Shown here: one piece after another, positions 10,558-19,061 of the stretch
How positions within the stretch are numbered: the stretch's first letter is position 1
Layout of the letters: the number at the start of each line of letters is the position of its first letter
DNA from: Chromobacterium sp. IIBBL 290-4
GTDB taxonomy: Bacteria; Pseudomonadota; Gammaproteobacteria; Burkholderiales; Chromobacteriaceae
Assembly: GCF_024207115.1 (NCBI RefSeq)
Contig: NZ_CP100128.1
Location: forward strand, 434,001-498,000
Length of the DNA stretch: 64,000 nucleotides
Direction: 5' to 3'
Program-made: the position numbers and the translations under genes
The notes under the pieces: generated by a model
Database searches by the model: none
Told to the model about the DNA's origin: nothing
What the model saw: the letters and a program-made list of their open reading frames with translations, nothing else

Positions 10558-13500
10558 TTGGATACGCTCCCGTCCCTCCCATCACCGGGCCAGAAGAACC
10601 GTCGCGGACGACTGCCGGACGGCCTGGACAGCCATGCCATCGCCGCGCTTGCCCAGCAAGGCCGGCCGCTGCTGATTTTGACTGCCGACGCCCAGGCCGC
10701 GCAGCGGCTGAAGGCCGAGCTGCCCTTCTTCGCGCCGGACCTGTCCATCGCCTTGTTTCCGGACTGGGAAACGCTGCCTTACGACCACTTCTCGCCGCAC
10801 GGCGATCTGGTCAGCGAGCGCCTGGCCACGCTGTGGCAGATACGCCAGCGCGAATGCCAGGTGGTGATCGCGCCGGTCAGCACCGCGCTGGGCAGGCTGG
10901 CGCCGGTCAGCTACCTGCTGGGACGGACCTTCTTCCTGAAAACCGGCCAGCGGCTGGACGTGGAAAAACTGCGCGGCGACATGGTGTCCGCCGGCTACCT
11001 GCATGTCACCCAGGTGATGGCGCCCGGCGAGTTTTCGGTGCGCGGCAGCCTGGTCGACCTGTACCCGATGGGCTCCGCCCTGCCCTATCGCATAGACTTG
11101 TTCGACGATGAGATAGACAGCCTCAAGACTTTCGATCCCGACACCCAGCGCACGCTGTATCCGGTGTCGGAAATCCGCCTGCTGCCGGCGCGCGAATATC
11201 CGGCCGACGAAAGCGGCGTCACCGCCTTCCGCCAGCGCTACCGCGAAAAGATAGAGGGCGACCCGAGCAAAAGCCGCGTCTACAAAGACGTGTCGCAAGG
11301 GCTGTGGCCGGCCGGCATCGAGTACTACCTGCCGCTGTTCTTCGACGAAACCGCCACCTTGTTCGACTACGTCGGCGACGACGCGCTGGTGGTGCAGCAC
11401 CACGACGTGCAGGCCGCGGCGGAAACCTTCTGGCGCGACGCGCAAAGCCGCCACGAGATGGCCCGCGGCGACGCCGAGCGTCCGGTGCTGCCGCCGGCCG
11501 ACATCTTCCTGCGGCCCGACGAGCTGATGGCCAGGCTCAAGCCGTATGCCCGCATCGAACTGGCCGCCGATGGCGAGGCGGCGCCCGGCTGCGCGCAGCT
11601 GCCGGAACTGGCGGTAGACCGCCGCGCCGACGCGCCGCTGCACAAGCTGCAAGCCTTCATCGCCGCCGGCGGCAAACGCATTCTGCTTGCCGCGGAAAGC
11701 CTGGGGCGGCGCGAAACCATGCTCAGCTTTCTGGCCGAACACGGCGTCAAGCCGACGCCGGTGGACAGCTGGGCCGATTTTTCCAGCGGCAAGATGGCGC
11801 TGGCCTTGACCGTCTCGCCGCTGTACTCCGGCTTCGCGCTGGCCGATCCGGCCCTGGCGGTGGTGACCGAGAGCGAGCTGTACCAGCACGTCGCCCGCAG
11901 CCACACCCGCCGCAAAGCCAGCCGCGCCGGCTCCGACGCCATGTTGCGCGACCTGGCCGAAGTAAAGGCCGGCGACCCGGTGGTGCATGAGGCGCACGGC
12001 ATCGGCCGCTATGTCGGCCTGGTGGCCATGGACCTGGGCGAAGGCGAAACCGAGCTGATGCAGCTGGAGTACGCCGACAGCGCCACGCTGTACGTGCCGG
12101 TGTCGCAACTGCAGCTGATCTCGCGCTACGCCGGCGGCGCCACCGACAACATCCAGTTGCACAAGCTGGGCAACCCGGCCTGGGACAAGGCCAAGAAGCG
12201 GGCCGCGGAAAAAGCGCGCGACACCGCGGCCGAGCTGCTGAACCTGTACGCCCAACGCGCGGCGCGCGAGGGTCACAGCTTCGAACTGTCCCATGCCGAC
12301 TACGCCGCCTTCGCCGCCGGTTTCGGCTTCGAGGAAACGCCGGACCAGGCCACCGCCATCGAGGCGGTGATCCAGGACATGTGCTCCGGCAAGCCCATGG
12401 ACCGGCTGGTCTGCGGCGACGTCGGTTTCGGCAAGACCGAAGTGGCCTTGCGCGCCGCCTTCGTCGCGGTGATGGGCGGCAAGCAGGTGGCGGTGCTGGT
12501 GCCCACCACGCTGCTGGCCGAACAGCATTTCCAGAACTTCTCCGACCGTTTCGCCGACTGGCCGGTGCGCATCGCCGAGCTGTCGCGCTTCAAGAGCGGC
12601 AAGGAAACCAAGCAAGCGCTGGCCGGCCTGAGCGAAGGCAGCGTCGACATCGTCATCGGCACCCACAAGCTGGTGCAGCCGGACGTGGAGTTCAAGAACC
12701 TGGGCCTGGTCATCATCGACGAGGAACACCGCTTCGGCGTGCGGCAGAAAGAACAGCTGAAGCGGCTGCGCGCCAATGTGGACGTGCTGACGCTGACCGC
12801 GACGCCGATCCCGCGCACGCTGTCGATGGCGCTGGAAGGCCTGCGCGACTTCTCCGCCATCGCCACCGCGCCATCGCGCCGGCTGGCGGTGAAAACCTTC
12901 GTCAGCCCCTTGAGCAACGGCGTAATCCGCGAGGCGGTGCTGCGCGAGCTGAAACGCGGCGGCCAGGTGTTCTTCCTGCACAATGAAGTCGACACCATAG
13001 AGAATATGCGCGAAAAGCTGGCGGAGCTGATTCCGGAGGCGCGCATCGCCGTGGCCCACGGCCAGTTGCGCGAGCGCGAGCTGGAACAGGTGATGCGCGA
13101 CTTCCTGCAGCAGCGCTTCAACCTGCTGCTGTGCTCCACCATCATCGAAACCGGCATCGACATCCCCAACGCCAACACGATACTGATCAACCGCGCCGAT
13201 AAATTCGGCCTGGCGCAGCTGCACCAGCTGCGCGGCCGCGTCGGCCGTTCGCACCACCAGGCCTATGCCTATCTGCTGACACCGGACGGCATGACCCGCG
13301 ACGCGCAAAAGCGGCTGGAGGCCATCCAGCTGTCCGGCGAGCTGGGCGCGGGCTTCTACCTGGCGATGCATGACCTGGAAATCCGCGGCGCCGGCGAGGT
13401 GCTGGGCGAGGGCCAGTCGGGCGAGATGCAGGAGGTCGGTTTCAGCCTGTTCACCGAGATGCTGAAGCAGGCGGTGCGCGATCTGAAAAAGGGCCGCGCG

Positions 13501-13959
13501 CCGGACCTGGACGCGCCGCTGGGCGTCACCACCGAGATCAATCTGCACAGCCCGGCGCTGCTGCCGGACGCCTTCTGCCCGGATGTGCATGAGCGGCTGT
13601 TGATCTACAAGCGGCTGGCCAGCTGCGAAACCGAGGCAGAGATCGACGACATCCACGAGGAGTTGATCGACCGCTTCGGCCTGCCGCCGCAGAGCGTGAA
13701 GACGCTGATCGAAAGCCATCGTCTGCGTCTGGTCGCCAAGGAGTTGGGCGTGCAGAAGCTGGACGCCAGCGAGGTGGCGGTGCAGATCACTTTCATCAAG
13801 AACCCGCCTATCGATCCGGTGAAGATCATCATGCTGATTCAGAGCAAGAAGAATTACCGTTTGGCGGGGCAGGATAAGTTGCGGGTGGAGCAGGCGCTGC
13901 CGGAGGTGGCGCAGAGGATTGTGAAGGTGAAGGAGGTGTTGAAGGAGTTGGGCGCGTAG
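10558..13959 (+). CDS. mfd: Transcription-repair coupling factor Mfd
   Basis: 1133-aa DNA translocase that removes RNA polymerase stalled at lesions and recruits UvrA. The N-terminal UvrB-like module (LFPDWETLPYDHFSPH) is followed by the RNA-polymerase-interaction domain (GDPVVHEAHGIGRYVG). The helicase core has Walker A GDVGFGKTEVAL near residue 620, DEEH at about 720, TATPIPRTL and QLRGRVGRS, and the TRCF C-terminal domain closes the protein. Family length is 1130-1150 aa. The start is taken as TTG 10558, because no ATG or GTG gives a full N-terminus. The IS element at 13991 separates the gene from its own terminator. Confidence 0.96.
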   Translation: MDTLPSLPSPGQKNRRGRLPDGLDSHAIAALAQQGRPLLILTADAQAAQRLKAELPFFAPDLSIALFPDWETLPYDHFSPHGDLVSERLATLWQIRQRECQVVIAPVSTALGRLAPVSYLLGRTFFLKTGQRLDVEKLRGDMVSAGYLHVTQVMAPGEFSVRGSLVDLYPMGSALPYRIDLFDDEIDSLKTFDPDTQRTLYPVSEIRLLPAREYPADESGVTAFRQRYREKIEGDPSKSRVYKDVSQGLWPAGIEYYLPLFFDETATLFDYVGDDALVVQHHDVQAAAETFWRDAQSRHEMARGDAERPVLPPADIFLRPDELMARLKPYARIELAADGEAAPGCAQLPELAVDRRADAPLHKLQAFIAAGGKRILLAAESLGRRETMLSFLAEHGVKPTPVDSWADFSSGKMALALTVSPLYSGFALADPALAVVTESELYQHVARSHTRRKASRAGSDAMLRDLAEVKAGDPVVHEAHGIGRYVGLVAMDLGEGETELMQLEYADSATLYVPVSQLQLISRYAGGATDNIQLHKLGNPAWDKAKKRAAEKARDTAAELLNLYAQRAAREGHSFELSHADYAAFAAGFGFEETPDQATAIEAVIQDMCSGKPMDRLVCGDVGFGKTEVALRAAFVAVMGGKQVAVLVPTTLLAEQHFQNFSDRFADWPVRIAELSRFKSGKETKQALAGLSEGSVDIVIGTHKLVQPDVEFKNLGLVIIDEEHRFGVRQKEQLKRLRANVDVLTLTATPIPRTLSMALEGLRDFSAIATAPSRRLAVKTFVSPLSNGVIREAVLRELKRGGQVFFLHNEVDTIENMREKLAELIPEARIAVAHGQLRERELEQVMRDFLQQRFNLLLCSTIIETGIDIPNANTILINRADKFGLAQLHQLRGRVGRSHHQAYAYLLTPDGMTRDAQKRLEAIQLSGELGAGFYLAMHDLEIRGAGEVLGEGQSGEMQEVGFSLFTEMLKQAVRDLKKGRAPDLDAPLGVTTEINLHSPALLPDAFCPDVHERLLIYKRLASCETEAEIDDIHEELIDRFGLPPQSVKTLIESHRLRLVAKELGVQKLDASEVAVQITFIKNPPIDPVKIIMLIQSKKNYRLAGQDKLRVEQALPEVAQRIVKVKEVLKELGA

Positions 13960-13983
13960 GCACCCAGCTTGTTTTCAAGAACT

Positions 13984-13990
13984 CAACAAT
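13984..13990. repeat. Target-site duplication, left copy (CAACAAT)
   Basis: CAACAAT here and again at 15321-15327 flank the insertion. Because the element ends in C, the duplication may be six (AACAAT) or seven bases; IS256-family elements usually give eight or nine. Confidence 0.6.
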
Positions 13991-15321
13991 GGGGCGTGTC
14001 CTAATTTTTGTGTAAACGGGGTTTGGGTTACGCCTGTGGAATGCGTTCCTCGAACTGAATGGTAAAGCGAGTCAGCGCTGCCTTCCAATCCCGAATCGGC
14101 ATGGTCCACTTCTGACTGATGTTCCTTAGCGCCAGATAGAACAGTTTCAGCAATGCCTCATCACTCGGGAACGAGCCCCGATTCTTGGTCAGCTTTCGCA
14201 GACTCATATTCACCGACTCGATGGCATTAGTGGTGTAGATCACTTTCCTGATCTCCGGCGGGTAGTCGAAGAATGGCGTCAACCGAGCCCAGTTGCGCCG
14301 CCAGGACTGACCAATTGGCAAATACTCGTCATCCCACTTGGCCTCAAACTCACCTAGCCGCTGCTCAGCTTCGTCGAGGGTGGCCGATTGGTAGATTCGC
14401 TTCAGGTCGGCGGCTACTTCAGCACGCCGCTTCCACGACACGTAGTTCAGGCTGTGTCGCACCATGTGCACGATGCACAACTGCACCGCTGCTTTCGGGA
14501 AGACCGCCTCGATCGCTTCCGGGAAACCCTTCAGACCATCGACGCAGGCGATAAAGATGTCCTGTACGCCCCGGTTACGCAGCTCGGTCACGACCTGAAG
14601 CCAAAACTTGGCTCCTTCCGTCTGAGCCAGCCACATCCCCAGAACCTCCTTCTCTCCAGCCAGGGTAATACCGATGGCGAGATAGACGGCTTTCACACGT
14701 ACAGCTCCCTCACGTACTTTCACGTGGATGCAGTCGAGGTAGATGATCGGATAGAGCGAGTCCAGGGGGCGAGCCTGCCACGCCTTGACCTCTTCTGTGA
14801 CGGAATCGGTGATGGAGGAGATCAGGCTGGGCGAGACCTCGGTGCCGTACATCTCTTCCAGATGGGCCTGGATTTCCCGAACAGTCATACCACGGGCGTA
14901 AAGCGAGATGACTTTGTCGTCGAAGCCGGTCCAGCGGGTCTGGTGCTTGGGAATGAGTTGCGGCTCGAAGGTACCCTGGCGGTCTCGTGGCACTTCGATA
15001 GGCAATTCGCCGAACTCGCCCTTGAGGGTCTTGCGGCTCTTGCCGTTCCGGGTGTTGCCGGCTGGATTGAGCACCGGCTCGTGTTTGCTATGGCCGAGGT
15101 GTGCGGCCATCTCAGCATCCAGTGCTTTCTCGACCAGCAGCTTGGTCAGTTGCTTGAGTAGGCCGTTCTCACCGATGAGGTCTTCGGGCTTCTGATAGTC
15201 GGCCAGCAAGCTGTCCAGTAGTGTGTCAGGTACGTCGTGTTTCTTTGAGCTCATTGTGTCTCCAGACTAGGTGGCAGTTTCCTGCCAAATGTCCGTTTAC
15301 ACAAAATTCAGTACACGCCCC
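13991..15321. mobile_element. Complete IS256-family insertion sequence
   Basis: The element is 1331 bases, bounded by imperfect 29-base terminal inverted repeats: 13991-14019 begins GGGGCGTGTCCTAATTTTTG, and 15293-15321 read on the other strand begins GGGGCGTGTACTGAATTTTG; they differ at three positions. It carries one intact transposase gene on the minus strand. Flanking CAACAAT repeats indicate a simple, fairly recent insertion. Confidence 0.93.
14028..15254 (-). CDS. IS256-family (mutator-type) transposase
   Basis: 408-aa DDE transposase filling the element between its inverted repeats. The N-terminal DNA-binding half is followed by the catalytic core with IIYLDCIHVKV (first Asp), FIACVDGLKGFPEAI (second Asp), CIVHMVRHSLNYV, and YTTNAIESVNMSLRK near the third acidic residue; these are the signatures of PF00872. 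The frame is intact with no internal stop, so the element may still be active. The gene is read against mfd. Confidence 0.95.
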   Translation of the reverse strand: MSSKKHDVPDTLLDSLLADYQKPEDLIGENGLLKQLTKLLVEKALDAEMAAHLGHSKHEPVLNPAGNTRNGKSRKTLKGEFGELPIEVPRDRQGTFEPQLIPKHQTRWTGFDDKVISLYARGMTVREIQAHLEEMYGTEVSPSLISSITDSVTEEVKAWQARPLDSLYPIIYLDCIHVKVREGAVRVKAVYLAIGITLAGEKEVLGMWLAQTEGAKFWLQVVTELRNRGVQDIFIACVDGLKGFPEAIEAVFPKAAVQLCIVHMVRHSLNYVSWKRRAEVAADLKRIYQSATLDEAEQRLGEFEAKWDDEYLPIGQSWRRNWARLTPFFDYPPEIRKVIYTTNAIESVNMSLRKLTKNRGSFPSDEALLKLFYLALRNISQKWTMPIRDWKAALTRFTIQFEERIPQA

Positions 15322-15324
15322 AAC

Positions 15325-15352
15325 AATGGCCGACTTAATAAAGTCGGCCATT
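15325..15352 (+). terminator. Original mfd terminator, now displaced by the IS
   Basis: AATGGCCGACTT, loop AATA, AAGTCGGCCATT: a 12-base perfect stem followed by TTTCT. Its first three bases belong to the duplicated target site. Removing the IS and one target copy places it about 30 bases after the mfd stop codon. Confidence 0.8.
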
Positions 15353-15419
15353 TCTGCATCTAGCACACCAAGTCAAAATTATCACGTCTTGCCCATAAGC
15401 AATCAATAGTGGCAAATAC

Positions 15420-15425
15420 TATAAT
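15420..15425 (+). promoter_or_regulatory. -10 box before the AT-rich orphan gene
   Basis: TATAAT at 15420-15425 lies 29 bases upstream of ATG 15454. The -35 region is not recognisable. Confidence 0.4.
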
Positions 15426-15453
15426 AATAGCCCACATTGCTTTCGAGGCATCT

Positions 15454-15933
15454 ATGAGCAAGGCAAAATCATTACTAGCCATACTGGCAATAGGCACCTT
15501 CTCCATCGCACATGCAGATCACTACACAGTAGAATTCCAATCACTGAAAGATAAAATTGACAAAGAAATTTCCAAAAGAAATCATCTACTAGACAAGCTA
15601 AAAATTAACACCAGCCCCGATACTATCCTGCTAGAGTCATTTAATCTAAACGAGTTATCAATAGAGTACTTGCTAGAAATAACCACAACATTTCTTTCAA
15701 AAAACAACCCATCACTCAACTCAGAAACATCTAAAAATATCGAAAAATTCAGAGAAGCAGCCACGAATCTTTGCACAGCTCAAAAGCTACAAATGCTGGA
15801 AATCTCCCAAAAAATACAAGACCAAAAAATTAAAAACGAGGCTAACATCCAATTAGAAAATACCAGACAAGCCTGTGATAGATTTGCTGGTTTTATCATT
15901 CATGAAGATAGACGAATTGAAAAAATTTACTGA
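15454..15933 (+). CDS. Orphan secreted coiled-coil protein, AT-rich
   Basis: 159 aa, not recognised. Residues 1-21 are a good signal peptide (MSKAKSLLAILAIGTFSIAHA, cleavage after AHA), so the product is periplasmic or secreted. The mature part is rich in Lys, Glu, Ile and Asn with heptad-like helical segments, and has two Cys (LCTAQ, QACDR) that could form a disulfide. Start at ATG 15454 follows GAGG at 15445-15448; a longer frame to 15409 would hide the signal peptide. Codon use is strongly A/T-biased, unlike every neighbour. With the adjacent IS this suggests horizontal acquisition. Confidence 0.65.
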   Translation: MSKAKSLLAILAIGTFSIAHADHYTVEFQSLKDKIDKEISKRNHLLDKLKINTSPDTILLESFNLNELSIEYLLEITTTFLSKNNPSLNSETSKNIEKFREAATNLCTAQKLQMLEISQKIQDQKIKNEANIQLENTRQACDRFAGFIIHEDRRIEKIY

Positions 15934-15942
15934 TCTTTATAG

Positions 15943-16018
15943 CATCCGCTACGCGGATGATGATTAAGCGCCGATTCCACCCGGCAAACGGCACCCAATC
16001 ATCGTCCGCAAAGCGGAC
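15943..16018. repeat. REP/BIME-like nested inverted repeat
   Basis: Two small hairpins, CATCCGC-TAC-GCGGATG (15943-15959) and GTCCGC-AAA-GCGGAC (16004-16018), face each other. A longer outer pair also exists: GCGGATGATGATT (15953-15965) is complementary to AATCATCGTCCGC (15997-16009) with one mismatch. The remaining bases of the gap 15934-16213 hold no gene I can support. A twin palindrome like this resembles a repetitive extragenic element or small MITE. Confidence 0.5.
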
Positions 16019-16213
16019 ACAATCCTCCACTCAGCCCACCAAGCATCGCTCCGCATTAGCTGAACCTATGCGACGAACCCTCTTCCCCTTCAGCACGCGC
16101 CGGAAAAAAAACGCCGAGCGAGGTTTGAAGACACCGACTGCTCTACGCCGCGCGACATTCTCTCAGCCATAAGGGGCTGGCCGCGCAGCCCTCCATTCAG
16201 CCTTCCACATTAA

Positions 16214-17338
16214 CTAATTCGTCCCGACCTCATGCTTAGGGGCAAAGCGCATCTGGCCTTCCTCGCACAAGGCTCTGAAATCCGAGAAGCCTCGCCACCC
16301 AGAGGGCCAGTCCATCCACCGCCACACTATGGGCAGAGAATTGGGACGAGACGATTCCAATATCACGATCGGGAAACTCGTGCGATATCCGCGGTGGCAG
16401 CCAGGAGGTGGCGTCTCCAGATCAGATATAGGCCCATACCCCCTGATCCAACGCTCTGGCACACTCAGCTGGCGGATCTCCTCCCATCGGATCAAACCAT
16501 GACGGCGGCTCTGGATACCTTGCCGGCTGATGACGATCCTATCAAGCGAGTTGTGCCACGTTAGCAAGGCGGCAGCAAAACATAGCCAGCTGATCGCCCC
16601 GCACACTGCCGTCGACTGCTCGTGGGGTCCCCCCACATACCAAAGTATTGCGCAAATCACGGACGTTAAGAGTAAATACATCAACCAATCCGGATCAACG
16701 GAAACTGGCCGGAACACACGTCCCTCCTCCCACTCATCCCGAGACACTGTCAATTGGATTGCATCTACCGGCAACCAGCCCAACAAAGAACCCAACTCAT
16801 GCCGGAACCGCACGATTGGATGAGCCAAACGGCTTCTGCTCGATCGCACGACCTTATCGGGGGCCGCCACCAAGCGAACAGGCGCTAGTCCATCAATCTG
16901 AAGCCACAAAATGGCCTTGTCTGCATTTCTGACATCCAACGTATGTCCGCCCAGCAGGTTTTCGCCCCGCATCGAGCAAACAATCTTTACCCGTTCCCAG
17001 CCCCATATTTCACCGTCATTCAGACAAACACCCTTACTGCCATAACGTAAACAGATTGGTTCCTGAAAGCGCTTCTGCCAGCGATGACCGACCATCACCA
17101 AAATGGCAGGAAGCAACAACGATGCCGCATGCCAAACGGCCAGCTCAAAATGCATTGCAATATTGATCAAACTCCCGATGGGCAGCACAATAAGGCAAAG
17201 AAAGCCAAACGCATAGATTCCATCAGCCCAATTCTGTTCTCGTTGCTTTCGCTCGCTCAGCTGACGAACGCTCAACTGCCCTTCCTGTTTGCGTATCGGC
17301 GAAGGCTCAACACGCTGGATCTTCTTTTTACGCACCAC
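16214..17338 (-). CDS. Orphan membrane protein with two similar halves
   Basis: About 374 aa, not recognised. Two membrane-helix pairs lie near residues 40-85 (FGFLCLIVLPIGSLINIAMH) and 220-265 (WLMYLLLTSVICAILWYVGG), each followed by a soluble stretch. The soluble parts contain similar patterns: GVCLNDGEIWGWERVKIV and GIQSRRHGLIRWEEIRQL, reminiscent of the strand pattern of bacterial PH-like domains. The start is a GTG; codon 17338 is best spaced from GGGAGG, though a GTG at 17347 is in frame. G+C is lower than in nearby housekeeping genes. No partner gene is visible. Confidence 0.6.
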   Translation of the reverse strand: MVRKKKIQRVEPSPIRKQEGQLSVRQLSERKQREQNWADGIYAFGFLCLIVLPIGSLINIAMHFELAVWHAASLLLPAILVMVGHRWQKRFQEPICLRYGSKGVCLNDGEIWGWERVKIVCSMRGENLLGGHTLDVRNADKAILWLQIDGLAPVRLVAAPDKVVRSSRSRLAHPIVRFRHELGSLLGWLPVDAIQLTVSRDEWEEGRVFRPVSVDPDWLMYLLLTSVICAILWYVGGPHEQSTAVCGAISWLCFAAALLTWHNSLDRIVISRQGIQSRRHGLIRWEEIRQLSVPERWIRGYGPISDLETPPPGCHRGYRTSFPIVILESSRPNSLPIVWRWMDWPSGWRGFSDFRALCEEGQMRFAPKHEVGTN

Positions 17339-17347
17339 ACCAACCAC

Positions 17348-17600
17348 CTCCCAAACAACTCATTTCAAACCGCCTTCCGACCTGCCTCATCAACCATAAA
17401 CTCTCCAACTTGCAGACAAGTAGCCCATATTCCATCCGCGGCTAGAAATCCCCACCATCCAGATATAGCCCCTGCTACTCAATGTGGGCACCGGCACGCC
17501 AAATGCCCACATGCTACAACATGCCTTACTCTGCTCCAATGCAAGGCAAGCTCCTCTGTCCCGAGCTAGATTGGAAAGACAAGCACAATGAGGAGCCATC
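17348..17600. other. Gene-free stretch between divergent genes
   Basis: 253 bases. I see no conserved ORF, RNA gene or clear promoter, only the GAGGAG ribosome site of the ClpP-like gene at its right end. Confidence 0.5.
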
Positions 17601-18230
17601 ATGCCCCGCCCCCACCCCGAACTGGACGACGAGCCCGACAAACCCGCCCCCCTCTACCGCCAATACGAAACCCAAGGCGCGGTGCGGCAGATTTCTTTCT
17701 ACCTGTCCGAAGAAATCGGCGCCGCCATCCACTACACCGACCTCCTGTACACGCTGCGCACCGCCGCCAGCACCGACATCGTCTATCTACACCTCAACAC
17801 CCCCGGCGGCAATTTCGACGCCGGCCTGCAAATCATCAACAACATCACCGCCAGCCCCGCCCACGTCGTCACCATACTGGAAGCCCGCGCCTACTCCATG
17901 GGCGCGCTGATCTTCCTGGCCGGCGACGAGCTGGTGGTGCACGACACCTGCCAGCTGATGTTCCACAACTACTCCTCGGCGCTGATCGGCAAGGGCAACG
18001 AACAGCAGGCCCAAGTGATGGCCAGCAGCAAATGGTTCGAGAAAGTGATGCGCCACGTCTGCCGCCCCTTCCTCACCGACGAAGAGCTGGACCGCATCCT
18101 CAAGGGTGAAGACATCTGGCTGGATAGCGACAACATCCGCCGCCGCCTGGCCAATATCCAAAAAGGCGCGCTGGCCACCGCGCCGCGCCCGCGCCTTAAG
18201 AAACCCGCCAAACCGGCGGCGGATGGATAA
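17601..18230 (+). CDS. ClpP-like serine protease (orphan, ClpP/crotonase fold)
   Basis: 209 aa. A Clp-protease core is visible: HLNTPGGNFDAGLQI, the nucleophile elbow ARAYSMGALIFLAG with the expected Ser, the His in LMFHNYSS, and a candidate Asp in GEDIWLDSDN. It is not the housekeeping ClpP: no clpX or tig lies nearby, the N-terminus (HPELDDEPDKP) differs, and the C-terminus is a basic Pro/Lys-rich tail. It is similar in kind to phage-type and stand-alone ClpP-like proteins. The ATG follows GAGGAG with six bases between. Partner ATPase and substrate are unknown. Confidence 0.78.
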   Translation: MPRPHPELDDEPDKPAPLYRQYETQGAVRQISFYLSEEIGAAIHYTDLLYTLRTAASTDIVYLHLNTPGGNFDAGLQIINNITASPAHVVTILEARAYSMGALIFLAGDELVVHDTCQLMFHNYSSALIGKGNEQQAQVMASSKWFEKVMRHVCRPFLTDEELDRILKGEDIWLDSDNIRRRLANIQKGALATAPRPRLKKPAKPAADG

Positions 18231-18290
18231 GGCCTTGCCTGCTCCACTCGATGAACGATAATCAGAACAAGCCGCATTGAAACCATCACC

Positions 18291-19061
18291 ATGCCCTCTG
18301 CCCGCGCCCTGAGCCTCGCGCTGATCGCCGCCATTGCTTACGCCGCCCCGCGCTCCGCCGGCGCGGCGGCGGACGATGTCATGCTGTCCACCGGCGACTT
18401 TCCGCCTTATACCAGTGAAAAGCTGCCGCAAGGCGGCATCACCAGCATGATCGTGCGCGAAGCCTTCCGCGCCGCCGGCCTGCCGGAGCCGCGCATCGTT
18501 TTTCTGCCCTGGAAGCGCGGCTATAGCGAAACCGAGGCCGGGCATTTCGCCGCCGGCTTTCCGTATGCCCGCGATGCCAAGCGCGAGCAGTCTTTCCTCT
18601 ATTCCGAACCGCTGCACCTGGACAAGTTTTCCTATTTTGTCCGCAAAGACAATGCCGAGGCCGCCGCCGGGCAATGGCAGGGCATGCGGCTATGCTTGCC
18701 GCTGGGCTGGACCAGCGCCTATACCGATGCCGACAGCCAAGCCTACCGCTGGAAACTGGAACGCCCGGCCACCTTGGACAATTGCTGGAAAATGCTGGAA
18801 AACGGCGCGGTCGATCTCGTGTCGTGCAACGACTTTGTCGCCGCCTATGCCATCCGCCAGCTGTTCGGCGCACAAGCGCCCTTTGCCGCGGCGGCGATAG
18901 GCAAGGATCAGAGCAGCGCGCTTTACTTGATCATCAGCCGCAAGCTGCCTGATGGCGAGGCCTTGATGCGCCAGTTCAACGCCGGGCTGGCGGAAATCAA
19001 ACGCAATGGCCGCTATCGCCAATTGCTGCAAAAGGCGCAGGACGCCTCCGCCGCCCCATGA
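18291..19061 (+). CDS. Periplasmic solute-binding-like protein (SBP family 3)
   Basis: 256 aa with an N-terminal signal peptide (hydrophobic to about residue 25, ending SAGAAA). The mature protein has the two-lobed bacterial extracellular solute-binding family 3 pattern: STGDFPPYTSEKLPQGGITSMIV, then a hinge region, and the C-terminal MRQFNAGLAEIKRNGRYRQLL. The ATGA overlap (19058-19061) couples it to a second binding protein. No permease or ATPase gene is near, so the ligand and the transporter or receptor served are unknown. Confidence 0.8.
   Translation: MPSARALSLALIAAIAYAAPRSAGAAADDVMLSTGDFPPYTSEKLPQGGITSMIVREAFRAAGLPEPRIVFLPWKRGYSETEAGHFAAGFPYARDAKREQSFLYSEPLHLDKFSYFVRKDNAEAAAGQWQGMRLCLPLGWTSAYTDADSQAYRWKLERPATLDNCWKMLENGAVDLVSCNDFVAAYAIRQLFGAQAPFAAAAIGKDQSSALYLIISRKLPDGEALMRQFNAGLAEIKRNGRYRQLLQKAQDASAAP

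Noticed and set aside
10582..13719. A 1045-codon open frame on the minus strand
   Set aside because: It is antisense to mfd, whose helicase motifs are unambiguous; His/Gln/Val-rich nonsense composition is the usual shadow in GC-rich DNA.
15957..16172. 71-codon plus-strand frame after the AT-rich orphan gene
   Set aside because: It overlaps the REP-like palindrome, lacks a ribosome site and has low-complexity Arg/Ser/Thr composition.
17390..17641. 83-codon minus-strand frame between the orphan membrane protein and the ClpP-like gene
   Set aside because: It overlaps the ClpP-like start and shows no motif or ribosome site.
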